Positions 35,201-46,996 of a stretch of 64,000 nt of DNA are shown one piece after another. Source of the stretch: Notospermus geniculatus (taxonomy: Eukaryota > Nemertea > Pilidiophora > Heteronemertea > Lineidae); assembly GCA_002633025.1 (NCBI GenBank), contig NMRB01000061.1, positions 584,686-648,685 of the forward strand, in the 5' to 3' direction. A program made the translations under genes and the position numbers. The notes under the pieces were generated by a model. That model did not search any database. It was not told where the DNA came from and saw only the letters and a list, made by a program, of their open reading frames with translations. The first letter of the stretch is position 1. The number at the start of each line of letters is the position of its first letter.

Positions 35201-37530
35201 AGCCCGACATCTTAGATGTAGTTCAATTCACATTCACGTCTTATTTAATTGATTAAATGACCAAACCATGAATTTGCAAAGGGACGGATCCACAAACCCT
35301 TACGTTTGTTACAGATTCCTCTTGATAACAGAAGTATCACCCATCGAAAATCATGACTTATGCGAAAAATGCACTAATGCGACAATATTGCCGAGGGACC
35401 ATGATCAATTTTTACAATTCGGAGGTTGAATGAGTGAGAAATGGAAAGAATTTTCATAAAATCTCAAGTGAGACGAACCATACCTGTCCAAAGATGATTG
35501 GTGATGCCAACAGGAGGGAGAGAACCCAGATGAGAATGATTACCCTCCTTGCGCGGCTTGGGGTGCAAGTATACTTGGCCTTCATGGGGTGTAGAATAGC
35601 GTAATACCTGAAAAGAAATGCACAAGGTACAGCTACACTCTTAGCCAAAAAGGTTCTTTAGGGGTTCTTTGTGCCACACCAGAGGAACCCCAAGGTTCTA
35701 TATAGAACCTTCTGTAAAGAACCCGAAAGGGTTCCATATAGAACCTTTCTGTCGCCAAAGAACCCATAAAGGTTCCAGTGAGTTAGAACCCTTTTCTGAG
35801 GGAAAGGTTCTATCTGGAACCTCTAAAGGGTTCTTAAATCAGAGGGTTCTCCTGGTGTGGCACCAAAGAACCTTTTCGGCTAAGAGTGTAGTAACTAATT
35901 CCATCGAAATAATGGTAAACACTTTAGAAACAATTCGTGAAGACACTGCAGCATGAGTTAACTAATACAGACTTTGACGATGTTTCTAGCGGCATCCTCA
36001 GTCCAAAAGTATGTTGTAATATAATCTAATGCGGATGTCAGGTCACACTGCGATTGTCTGCGCTACGACGGAACAGTCGGCATCAAGTGTCGCAAGCACG
36101 GTCAGGTCACAAAAACGAAAATGTGTACGATCATCGTGGAACAAGCAGCATCACTCGCGCAGGGAATCGTAACCGTGTTCAGGTCACCTGCGAATGGATT
36201 ACGCCCGTCGGGATGACACAGAAGTTGAATAGGTTCAACCTGCGGATCAGGTCGGCCTTGCGATGGCACAGAACAGGCGCAGGCTGACTTTTCTGGATCA
36301 CTTTGCGTCTGAGGCACGACAGCGTGGAACAAACCAGTCGCCGATATGGTGCGACATGACTGCAGTTGCGACTCACTTGCGACGATCGGGATCAGTCGCC
36401 GACCAAAAAGATCACAGATCGCAAGAGTTCAACATGTTGAACTTTTGCGCCACGACGAATCATGATCCCGACGGGCGTAATCCAGTCGCAGTCGACCTGA
36501 CTTGAGTTACGACGTCGTGCGATTATCCAAAACAACGAGCGAGCGGTCACGTGCCAGTAACTAACAAATCAGCGCGAGGTAAAATAGCACGGAAGCTGCC
36601 ATCTTGAACAAGTAACATGATCACAAGTCACATGACTTTTATGACTTCACTGTGCTACGATCTAGTCGCAGGTGACCTGAACACGGTTACGATTCGCTGC
36701 GCGCAGATGCCGCCTGTTCCAGGATGATCGTACGCATTTTTCGTTTTTGTGACCTGACCGTGCTTGCGATCCAGCTGATGCCGACGACTCTTCCGTCGTG
36801 GCGCAGGCAATCGCAGTGTGACCTGACATCCGCACGATCTTCTTGGTCGGCGACTGATCCCGCAAGTGAGACGCAACTGCAGTCATGTCACACCAGATCG
36901 GCGACTGATTTGTTCCACGCTGTCGTGCCTCAGACGCAAAGTGATCCGGAAGAGTCAGCGTGCGCCTGTTCTGTGCCATCGCAAAGACACCCTGAACACG
37001 GGGACCGACGAGACGTTCGCCGTGTGGGCTGTATTGTAAGCCAACCAATTTTGAATTGAATAACATAAGACAAATCGCTGCAAACTTCAATACGAAGGAA
37101 ATGACCTTCGACACGAGACATATCTGTCAGTCGCCAACAATCTTGAACTTTGATACAATCTCCGGTAAATTACGACTCTATCACTCCCACAGCGCCGGAC
37201 CAATTGTCGACCCGTAGAACTGGTTGATTATATTGGCCGAACTCACGAAGGTCATTTGTGCTTAAAGACATCCCCAAATCATAAACATGTTTGATTGGCC
37301 GCTATAGCCCTGACTCGGCCAGATATACAAAGTGGTAGAACCGTCCCGCGAAACTACTGAAGAAAGTAACGTATAAGACACTGATAGGAATTTTCTCTAG
37401 ATTCTTACCTTTCGACACTCATCGTGGTTAGCGTTAGCACAGAGCAGATGGCCGAAAGATTCTGCAGGTAGTAAAGTGCCTTGCACAAAAACTCGCCGAA
37501 CTCCCAGGTAAACATAAAGAATTTGGCCAA
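20281..37530 (-). CDS. Class A (rhodopsin-like) peptide-type GPCR, 4 exons found, 5' end missing
   Basis: Minus-strand exons in order: 37409-37530 (TM3, with conserved Cys, ending at the E of ERY), 35484-35607 (RYY, loop 2, TM4), 22151-22353 (extracellular loop 2 with Cys, TM5) and 20281-20694 (TM6 with CWGP, TM7 with NPVVY, helix 8, Cys-Ser-Cys, tail, stop). Phases join cleanly for the first three. TM5 ends in phase 2 whereas the best TM6 acceptor is phase 0, so a loop-3 exon may be missing; an alternative acceptor near 20748 would restore the frame. TM1 and TM2 were not found. The second loop HPMKAKYTCT resembles TRH and other short-peptide receptors, but the exact subfamily is not settled. 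It should sit in the plasma membrane and signal through G proteins. Confidence 0.9.
20867..20979. mobile_element. 113-bp palindromic element in the TM5-TM6 intron
   Basis: Arms CAGGAGCCATGTTCCCGA and its inverse flank an inner inverted pair built from CGTTAGGTTAACGATGTCGTT. The loop is only about 15 bp. It is a near-perfect hairpin, probably a small MITE. Confidence 0.8.
21162..21342. repeat. Interspersed repeat (partner inverted at 45003-45325)
   Basis: TTGCGCTTCCACTAC, CCGGGTTTAATAAGTCCGG and ATAGGTCATGCACAGTCGC occur here in the same order as in the inverted partner 24 kb away. The partner has one extra internal unit. The copy ends at a single N (21343). Confidence 0.8.
23067..23300 (-). 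other. Unassigned open frame in the GPCR intron
   Basis: A 77-codon open stretch without a start codon runs to a stop at 23067-23069. A second small frame (22906-23064, 52 codons, with an ATG) follows directly in another phase. Both have unremarkable amino-acid composition and no recognised domain. The second has a basic RFRRKYGF segment vaguely like DNA-transposase N-termini. They could be remnants of a mobile element or chance. Confidence 0.2.
24831..24974. mobile_element. 144-bp hairpin element
   Basis: The ends AAGCAAGGTTCATTGGCACA and TGTGCCAATGAACCTTGCTT are perfect inverses, with further pairing of CGGA(A/T)C words inside. There is no coding capacity. Confidence 0.8.
27039..28209 (+). 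repeat. 583-bp tandem duplication (2 units)
   Basis: Unit 1 (27039-27621) and unit 2 (27622-28209) begin ATCACTCGGAATAAACTG and differ by scattered substitutions and a few short indels. No gene is evident inside. It lies in the 13-kb GPCR intron, about 320 bp before the N gap. Confidence 0.92.
28531..29125. other. Assembly gap (595 N)
   Basis: A continuous N run directly after a short C run at 28523-28530. Open frames that cross it are artefacts. Confidence 1.
29126..34121. other. GPCR intron, no feature recognised
   Basis: Plus-strand frames of 70-110 codons occur near 29138, 30464 and 30972, but none shows domain motifs or credible splice context. No strong inverted repeats or tandem arrays were noticed in this part. 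Confidence 0.4.
34122..34435. mobile_element. 314-bp long-hairpin element
   Basis: The left end CACAG, an A run and ATCAACTCGAGTGGAGA pairs with the inverse right end. The arms extend beyond 100 bp through CTCACTTTAGGGAC and ATTTTGAGTC/GACTCAAAAT pairs. The centre repeats GAGAGAAAATATTTC. Open frames on both strands here are by-products of the symmetry. Confidence 0.85.
35636..35888. mobile_element. GGTTCT/AGAACC inverted-repeat element, copy 2
   Basis: Same family as 19044-19316 in opposite orientation, here with intact TA on both edges (35634-35635 and 35889-35890) and CACTCTTAGCC ends. It starts 28 bp upstream of the TM4 exon's acceptor side, inside the TM3-TM4 intron. Confidence 0.88.
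36030..36990. repeat. Composite of interleaved inverted repeats rich in AGGTCAC words
   Basis: Block A (36030-36198) pairs with inverted A' (36665-36831). Block B (about 36255-36415) pairs with inverted B' (36838-36990). A short block C (36199-36245) pairs with C' (36432-36482) around B. The order A-C-B-C'-A'-B' is interleaved, not a simple foldback. AGGTCA/TGACCT recurs many times. Long open frames on both strands follow from the GC-rich symmetry. Confidence 0.8.
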
Positions 37531-38442
37531 CTGAAATGAAAAATGTAGCATTGTTTAGTTTACATGTTTCTGATCCATGTCTTCCTTTCTAGGCCTAGTC
37601 TTACTCAAAACCATGAGCCAGATGGGACTCTAGATGACATCTACCCTGAGACGAAGCTACAGATATGCGCAGACAGACAGACCTTTCTGCCCGGATCTAC
37701 ATGTAAACCTTAACATACTTTGTCCGCTCCCTAATAAACCCAGTCCATAATCTAGTACACCACCGACCACCTGATGAATATTCATGAGATCAAGAACGTA
37801 ACGCCATTGGCTCTGACGTAGCTTAGATTTCATGTTGTGAGGTCTGTCTGGCCTTGCAAAGATGAAAGTGTTGTTACAACGGCAGACACGTCCGTTCTTG
37901 AAGGAAATAACAAGCATTGTTACAAGACTCGAGGGAGGGCAGCGTGGTTTTTATCAGCTATATCGTACAGGTGCGCTCATTTCATAAGCTATCCAATATA
38001 TTGTGTCACTAATGAACGAACTGCAGTGCAAAGCCACCTCAGACACATCCTATTGTGCGCTGGAGACGGCAAAGGAAACGACACACAGACCGAACAACCC
38101 TCAGTCGTGACGGCCTCATTTATTGGCTTGTAGTTCTCCTATCCTTGCCCATACTTCGAAAGAAACGTCGGCAAAGATTGGTCTCGTCATCACGCAAACA
38201 GTCAATATATCCTTAATGAACGATATGTCGTGCACGAACGTATCATTATCGTGAATTCTCAGGATTGATTACAGGAATCCACTGATATGATTCAGGACAA
38301 TTCATCGCCCATCACCCGCCTTTGCACGTGGATACTATGATTGTCTGTCTCTTCACTATCAAAACGGCGAAGTTACTCATTGATCCCTTGGTTGAATACT
38401 AACTATCAATCTGTGTAGGCCTAAAGTGCCTTCAGCCTCTAA

Positions 38443-38634
38443 AGCCCAGGTCACACTGTGGCGACTCAGGCGGGCGAATCCCCGCGAACTAGAATGAAAT
38501 GGTCCATGGACCATGTGCTTCCTTTGGACATAATAGTGTAATGACAGAGAGAGGTATGTACATGGTCCATGGACCATTTCATTCTAGTCCGCGGGGATTC
38601 GCCCGCCTAAGGTCGCCACAGTGTGACCTGGGCT
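38443..38634. mobile_element. 192-bp inverted-repeat element with TAA target duplication
   Basis: The ends AGCCCAGGTCACACTGTGGC and the inverse GCCACAGTGTGACCTGGGCT are flanked by TAA on both sides (38440-38442, 38635-38637). Inner arms share GGGCGAATCCCCGCG and ATGGTCCATGGACCAT. A TAA target duplication fits a PIF/Harbinger-type MITE. Confidence 0.88.
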
Positions 38635-41329
38635 TAAAAAAAGCTCATATATATTCAGAACTATAATTTGAACAGTAACTCAGATAAAGTCGGAACACCA
38701 ACTCAGATAAAGTCGTGTTAGGGAACAAGGCGATTCTGCGAGAAAGGCTATTTTTACCGACTAAAACTTGCTGCCGGCTTTCACAACTGCAAGTGCATAT
38801 TGAATAAAAATATCACTGTTTTCGCATTGATGTGGTTCCTGGAGCATCCCCAATGGGTATACAGTGATTTCGCGCTTTAATAAGCTACTCTAATGAGTAA
38901 AATGCGATGATCTCCGCTCACAAACTTCTCAAAATGAATTATGGGTAATTTGTGTGGACGATACCGCACGCTGAAGATGCGAAAACTGGTAACTCGATTC
39001 AAAAAACATATCTCTTAAGCTGATTTCATCACGTTGAACATCCCCCAGGAAGTCAGTGATTTCTATGTTCAGTCATGCGTTAAAAAGGTTGGTAATTCTT
39101 GATTTTAAAATTGAATTTTCGAATGAGAATTTTTAAGATTACTGAGAAGACTGTCATGACCTGAGAGAACATCAGGAAATTGGATGTCTTTCTGTAGAAT
39201 AGTGGTTTTGTTGTATCCGCTTTTCCTGAATCATTTCAAATAATTAAGTAAATCAAACAATCTACAAAAGAAGTTTCATTTTGGAGTCAGCGGATTAGAA
39301 AACTTATAGTCAGCAGAAATGGAATGAATTTCAGAGAATGGCATTGATAAAAACTAAAAAAATATAGGTAAACTAGGAATCAATTATAGTATTTATACTA
39401 ACATATGCATCAATCATCACATCCACTCCTTCATCTTTGACATGAAACCTCATCTCAGAAGAAATAGGGATTATTTTCGGATCGCGAATTGAAAACCTCT
39501 CGACCATTCAAAAATTAATGTAGTCACTGGCACTGAGTATTTGCTCTCGCTTCCGGCAGGTTACAGGCACTGTCACTCTGTGTGCATTTCCGGAGGCACA
39601 ACTCCTTCAAAAAATCCTACCCAACAACTATTTAGAGACTCTAATAGACTCAAATGCTAGATGACTCCAAATGGCTCTAAATTGCGCAACGTCGATTTCC
39701 AAGTGCTGTGATAACACTAGTCCTATTGCAGAAGTGGCATCGTCTAAAGAGCCACGCGGTTTCAGGTTTGATCTTGCGTGCACAGATCGTTCTTCAATCT
39801 TACTAATTCACTTAATCGATGTTGAAAGCCACCACGGCGTCTCTCCACCTGTCGCAGTTGTGCTTTTGACGTCATTTTGTAAACATTTTCAACAAATTCG
39901 ATGACAATTCACTGGGAATTGCACACAAATGACGCTCATATTAAAAATGTAAAATGCGCACCCATATTACTGGTATCACAATGGGATGTACTTTTCACAG
40001 GCAGGGCTCGAGAGAATCGCCTATGCCTGATAAAAATAAGGTATAGGAGGAGCAATTTCCTTCGCAAACCTACCCATGTGTGAAGTTTTTGTTCTTAAGA
40101 GCTTCATCTGTAATACAGTCTCTCTTACGGACAGTTTACGGACAGCGATACCTGGGATACAGACCAGGAGGTGACTTTATGATGCACTAAGGTCATTGAT
40201 CATCTTTGTCACCTCCCGCGATGCAATCACCCACTCCCCGGCCAACGATGGCCAGATCCCACGGGAATAATGCGCCACTATTACACCCTTACAGCGGCCT
40301 CCAGCTCCCTACGGTCAGAAAATGGCCAATAAAGAGGACAATAAAGTACCATCAGCGACGATCTTCGATGATATTTCAGGTTCGCGCCTGATTCGGCATA
40401 ATTTGATACAATTAGCAAATCGTAGAATGGCAATGCGATTGATTTATCCTCATCCCAGACATGAGCCGATGGTGGTCATCCAGATAAGCCGAAAGCAACA
40501 ATCCGAGAGAGCGTCCGAGTTATTTTCGGACGCTGTAATGGAATTAGGCCCCCAGGAGAAAAGATGTCCATATTCGTCAGGTATTGACCCTTAAATTGCC
40601 CTAATATGGCGTAGGCCCGATCAAAACCTCACACCGATCGAGTTGGTGGTACCGACAACAGTACTACCGGGGAAACCATCTGAAACACCGATGACAGGCA
40701 GGGATTATAGGATAGGACAGACTAAGCTTCAGATTACCAGAGACAAAGCGAAAAAAACGATATGGAAGAGTGCGGGAGAAGAGGTTGACGGTATCGGCCT
40801 TAGTCTCGACCTTCGGTGATACTCAACGAGTAAAAGCCGCAAGATTCTTACCGACAAAGAACCAATACCCTTGAGGGCTGCATTTTGTTAAGTGACGGTT
40901 GTATTCATATTCTCTTAAGCCATGCATTTAACCTCATCTGACCACTTCAGAACTATATAGCTACCACGATACAGGCATGAGCATCATCAGCCTCCAACCG
41001 CGAACATTTCTCCCGCGCTCGTCTTTTTCTATCACATTCAACTGAGTGTTTCGAGATCATTTTCGTCACTTTTTATATCCATCACTGCCTCAACCTGACA
41101 AGGGGAACGGTTGTTCAGTTAATTTTCTCTCCGTGAAATTGCCGTTATTATTTCGATCAACTGGATGGAAGATTTGAAGATGGAATCGCGAATACTCCAG
41201 GGAAGGACTTGAAAAACTTGGACTTTGTACAGATGCGAAACAACCGGGACTTTGTTCTCTTCTGTGTTCAACAGGCTAAATAAACCAGGCGGTTAAATGA
41301 CCCCTGTAAAATGGCAAGTTTTAAAAATC

Positions 41330-41449
41330 AGCGTCCATATTCATAAAACCTTGCTAGCTTAGTTGGTTGCTAGTTGTGTACATTGGCCTGTACAAACTAG
41401 GCACTTTAGCAGGCAACTAAGCCTAGCAAGGTTTTATGAATATGGGCCC
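41330..41449. mobile_element. 120-bp palindromic element
   Basis: GTCCATATTCATAAAACCTT at the left pairs with AAGGTTTTATGAATATGGGC at the right. Inner arms share GCTAG/CTAGC and AACTAAG/CTTAGTT. The right end carries the GGGCC cap; the left cap has diverged. Confidence 0.75.
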
Positions 41450-44400
41450 TGGTCGTCATATACGTTATTCGAGGACAAATTTGGAATTTGTGCAGACCAC
41501 AGGAGTTGTGGTGAATATGAAATCAGTACCGACATGGTCTGTTGTGACGTTAGGAGGAATGACATTTTCAGAATAACATGTGAATAGTAGTTGTAAGAGG
41601 CTTCAGGAACAATGAAAATTACTGAGAACAGACAGGTGTAATGGTCCTAAGGGAATAACTCCCATATAAATAATACGTCCCGAGGTTTGAGTAGCTGTGC
41701 AGAAAACATAAAGATCCGCTCTAGCGTGATCATACATGTATGACTGGGGTAATCTTTTTTCATTTATTCATTTTCGTCATCTTGTAAGTAGGCTATATTG
41801 AATGATTTCCCACCAGAATACCATGTACACGCCCCAGTGGCTTGTGATACAAAAAAATAATCACTCAATCGGCTGAGGAACTGTTCCTTTGGTAAATGAG
41901 ACCCTAAAAGCATGAACGTTTTTACTCGGGTGTCATCAATAATTTCTACGCTTCTCTCACGACGGGAAATAAAATCCTTAGGGGCAGGATTTTACCACGC
42001 GAGTAGTTGGCCTACGGGCATGTAATTTCACGCTATTTGTTCGAATTAAATCCTCGTGCGCGAAACCACTTTGGAGCAGACAATTTTGTTTATCATTGCC
42101 CGGAGATGGAGGTTTGACTAATTGCAACGAAATAGTTACATGTCCACTAAAGAACATACGGTAGGATGTACTCGAACGATTCCAGGAATCGTTCCTGAAA
42201 ACTAAACTGACAATATTCTCCCATTGCTAACCTTCCCTAAAGTACATGTGGGCTAGTCCATTCCAGTTTCAAGCGGCCCTTCAACACACCTCACACTATT
42301 CCCCCAAAGTTCTGAAGCCGGCAGCACACGAAGCAACTTTCGGCACAGCATCAGAAAACTGGCCACTTCAATCATGCAGAAGTCCACAAAATTCCATAGG
42401 CCCATGAGCTCTACTTCAAAACAGACTGACGGTAAGGTTGAGGTTCAGGTGACGTTAACGCATTTTCAGTGACTAGTACTAGTATACACCCTCTTGTTAT
42501 TGCAAAGTTGTAACCTGCCCTAAGTCCTCCCCAAACAAATCTGTTTATATACAATACAACGAATGCTTTGACAGAGCTTGTTTACATGTACCTGTCTCCA
42601 AGATAGAGTAATCGAAATAGGGAGATGAAATTTTTGTTGGACTGACACACACAGAGTATACAGTTTGGCAACGTAATCTTTTTTTTTTAATCTGAAGAAA
42701 ATGGAGAAGTGTCTGTGTTGAAATAATGGTAAAAAAGCTGGCCTGGGATTTGATAGATCAACTGGCGAAAATCAGTGCTTCCCGGTGCCATATGAACTAA
42801 GATTACTATACAAACAATGAAGAGTTCTTCCAACGTATTTTAGCAAGAATATTATATTTCGTTGAATGCATTACGTGGATGAAAAGGTAGAAAAGGAGCA
42901 AAAGTAGAATATGCTTTGTGATCTCGAAATTGAAGTATTAAAACTCTTTGAAATTGTTAAATGCGTCTGGATGAGATGAAGTCGTATCAGAGAGAACGAT
43001 TGTTGCTGAGAGTGCTGCGAGGCGATGAGTTTCACTTTCATCTGGTATTGGAATTTTTGCGCTGAAAGTACTAGTGAGCATATTTCGTAATGCAGTGCAC
43101 GCATGGCGGTTTTTGGGTGGAATCAGCTCAAGACACCATGGGTTGGTTCCTGAAGTTGCTGGGGAACCTCATCTTCACCGTCAGACTGTTTTGAAGTAGA
43201 GCTCATGGGCCACGGAGCCACGGTGAGGTCCTACCAATAAAAAATCAAACGCGCCTAGCGGGCACTCCACAAGGAGAGGGAGAAAGCTAATAGAGATTAG
43301 CCAATCAGCTACCCCAGAGGGAGTTCCTTTCATTGCTCCAATCAGACCGACCAATACATCCCCAAGGACGGGCGCTTCATTGAATATAACGTAACATTTA
43401 ATTGGCTCCGAGTGGTGAGGTAAAGACACAAATGAACGATGGAGCTTTTTTGGACGGCGTATCATGCAAAGATGCATTCATCATCATTTTTGAGGCATTC
43501 TTAAACTCGACATCCTCACTGCTGATTGGATCTGCCTTTTATTTCATCACAAAAGCAGTCCTCAATGGCATAGCACGGCCAGCGTCTTAAAGTGTTTTTC
43601 ACATTGAACTGGCCAAAGGTACTTGGTTGAACTCAGGAATGTGACCAGATCACATTTACCGAGAGGTAGTGGTGTTGCACAACACTGACTTGAAAACAGA
43701 TTATAGCTCTTTCATGCTGTCAGCCAAAGCTGGTCAGCCATGGCACTGGCTGCCGAGGGTTGTGTAACATTATTATTTGTGATCATGCCATTACAGTTTA
43801 GTGACAAGAGGTCAGCCAAGTACCTTTGGCCAGTTCAATGTGAAAAACACTTTAAACACGATTTAGGTTCCAGTCCGCCGCAGAAACCAGTAACGCGTGT
43901 GAACAGATTCCAGGTGATTGAATTTCAATCACGAATCGCGTACCGAGTCTTCCATGACCAATTTATCACCGATTTGAGTTGAGAATCAAATTTGAATCAC
44001 TTTCAATGAGACAACGGCGTTTGTGTCAGTTATTTCTATTCGAACCGATTCCTGTAAACTCAAGTCTGGAGCATAGCATGTGTTGTCTAATTGGCGCTTT
44101 CACGAACGAAACCAAAAACGCCGTGCTGAATCCTACCCGTGTTTATCACCTGGCTGGCATCATTGAACGTAGATCAACTTCATGACGTCCCATTTGTTCA
44201 CGAAATCTTGTCCTTGAGTGAGTCGATAGTCACGCAAATTGGGATAATGTCTTGGGTATGTTCATGGTAATAATTGCCAAAGAACGATGTTCTGCAGATA
44301 CTGATTGGCCTGGTCCACCTCCGACCTTGGGAGAGATCGCAAGCACCTGTTTGTGATACTGTTCGTGACTTACTTCAATAGCATGGTCTTAAAATGATAA

Positions 44401-45002
44401 GCAGTCAATTTCTGCATCTTCATCCGGAAATACCACTACGTGTGGAATTGGCTGAGGTAACATCTGCTGGAGGCAAATGACCTTCGCAATGACCACAGCG
44501 CCGTGGCGCTTGATAAAGTCATTTATACAACGGTAAGACCAGGAAACAAACTTCAGAAAAGTGAAAAAGGATGTCCTGCCTGCAGTTATAGATGGAATAA
44601 CTTCAACTATTATAATCTATCTTGAGGCATAAACTTCAAGACCATCTAAAGTCCAATCCCTGAGCCAAAAAACCAAGAACGCCAGATGTTTTTTACAGTT
44701 TTCGCACAGCAGGAAATCAATACCGAGTTGAACCTCGCCCCCGGCACCCATCGGGTACCAACCAACTGCTGGAACCATTGGAATTCGACGCCTGTTCAAC
44801 TTGTCAGTCAGATCACGACGGTGAATTTTTCTAACGGCGAAAACAGTGTACGTTAAACCAATTTCCACCTGCAGTCCTCTACCAACTTCTTGCACTAAGT
44901 ATATGCCAAAAACGTTTATCCACAAATTACCTCTTTTCCCCAACATTCAGCCCACTGCGGCACACGAACAACGCTGTTGACATTTAGCGATCCTTCGTCG
45001 TG

Positions 45003-45325
45003 TGGATCTATTTGTAGTATTATGCTCGGCTACAGGTGGCTCCACGGTCGCTTGCGACTGTGCATGACCTATCCAAACTACATGTAAATAGATCCGCACT
45101 TAATAGAACCGGACTTATTAAACCCGGCAATTCTGTAATGGAAGCAGAATAAGAGCGGTACAAATACCGCCTTTTTTGTAGTGGAAGCGCAACTTATGCT
45201 GTCCGAACTAAATAGATCCGCACTTAATAGAACCGGACTTATTAAACCCGGCAATTCTGTAATGGAAGCAGAATAAGAGCGGACAGATACCAGCTTTTTT
45301 GTAGTGGAAGCGCAACTATAGACTG
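45003..45325. repeat. Interspersed repeat with an internal tandem unit (partner at 21162-21342)
   Basis: In reverse complement it matches 21162-21342. Here a unit of about 117 bp containing AATAGATCCGCACTTAATAG and the CCGGACTTATTAAACCCGG palindrome occurs twice (about 45085-45195 and 45205-45325). The second repeat shows how the element can expand internally. Confidence 0.8.
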
Positions 45326-46339
45326 AACCCGCACCAAGAGGTGAAACTGTCTGCTCTTCATGGCAATTAAACTCAATGTCCATGGGACGACCAGCCACGA
45401 AAAAAAAATTCTTCACCAATTTGCATGCGGGAGAGCTCGCCGGGGCTAATCGTGCGTCGAGCAAACAGCAGTTCGTTGTCAGCCAAACTTTGGGACTGCT
45501 CCTGATTGGCCCACTCAGGGTGCCTTCGCTGTCAGCACAGCTCGACTACCAGTCGTACTTCCGGTACAAAATATCACGGGTTAGTTACAACTCCAACTGG
45601 AGTCTCGGCGATTCATTAGTGGTCGCTAACAAGCTAAACCGCGTATACGAATGATAGTCATTAAATCAACGCGTTTTTCCACAGTTTTGGTTCCGGCCGG
45701 AGCGCCATAATGGATATCCAGGAGCTTAAAAATTCAATAAGTTGGTTCTTTAGTGTTAATAGGCATTCTAAAGATAGAAGAATTCAAAATATATGGCATT
45801 CTTCTGGCTTGTCTCATCAGAAATGCGACGTTATGACACCCCGAGTCCGCTTATAATCGTATTTCCAGCATAATTCATTCAAAATTGTCTTCGGGATGTC
45901 GCTAGGACTGAGTATCTCTTGCAATACACAGGCAACCACCGTTAATTACTAATGAAGACCAGAAAATACTGCCCTCCCCCCACCCCCCACCCCGATACGC
46001 TACTGTATTCAATGCTAGCCTTTTACACCTACCGTGTGCCTACTGCATTTGATGACCATGTACAATGTAACATCATTAGACTCGCAGACTTGTGGTGTAT
46101 TCAAAGATGCCCGGATTTTATTTGAACGTACCAAGTATCCCCCACACCCCAGTCCCATATGGAAAGATGTGTCAGAATTATTCACAACCAGTACCTGAAC
46201 ATGTACCTATTTCTGGCGACATGGTGGTTGTGATTTATTGATACGGAGACGCAAGGCCAGGTGAGACTCAGAACGCAGTTTTTCTTCCACTAAATGAGCT
46301 CTATATTTGCGATTCTGATCAGGTATCTCACTTTCCCGA

Positions 46340-46996
46340 TTCCACTTGAGAGTTGACATCCACAAGGCAATCAGACCTGATGAATACACATCCCTCATCT
46401 AATTCGGACGGTACGTTCGAGACAGAGAGAATTACTTACATACCCTTTTTGCAGGGAAACTGATCAACCGACCAGGTGTCACTTAATTTCAACGGATTTA
46501 ACCAGACGTGACACCTGTAGAGGCGGTCGCCGTTCCTCTTTCGAGAAACAAAACAAAAACATGGACCTGGACTAGTTTTGGACTGAAACGTCAACCACGC
46601 CAATCACTGACAATCTCTCCAGTAAAGGCCCGTTTACACATGCAACTTTTCATATGCAACTTCATGCAACTTGTTGCATAAACCTGATGAGACCAAAAAG
46701 TTTCATAATATTCCACTTGAGAGTTGACATCCACAAGGCAATCAGACCTGATGAATACACATCCCTCATCTAATTCGGACGGTACGTTCGAGACAGAGAG
46801 ACATACTTACATACCCTTTTTGCAGGGAAACTGATCAACCGACCAGGTGTCACTTAATTTCAACGGATTTAACCAGACGTGACACCTGTAGAGGCGGTCA
46901 CCGTTCCTCTTTCGAGAAACAAAACAAAAACATGGACCTGGACTAGTTTTGGACTCAAACTTCAACCACGCCAATCACTGACAATCTCTCCAGTAA
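46340..46996 (+). repeat. Direct duplication of about 286 bp (two units, short insert)
   Basis: 46340-46625 and 46710-46996 are near identical, beginning ATTCCACTTGAGAGTTGAC and ending CAATCTCTCCAGTAA. The 84-bp insert between them starts with GGCCCGTTTACACATGCAAC, which resembles one end of an inverted-repeat element without its partner. Confidence 0.9.

Noticed and set aside
36054-37114. Open frames up to 150 codons on both strands
   Set aside because: They arise from GC-rich inverted repeats; mirrored peptides appear on opposite strands, as expected of symmetry.
43133-43192. Short ATG frame with a hydrophobic, signal-anchor-like peptide
   Set aside because: It stops after 19 codons and no suitable splice donor follows.
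44617-44946. 109-codon minus-strand frame as a gene
   Set aside because: There are no recognisable motifs, no splice context tying it to neighbours and no duplicate for comparison.
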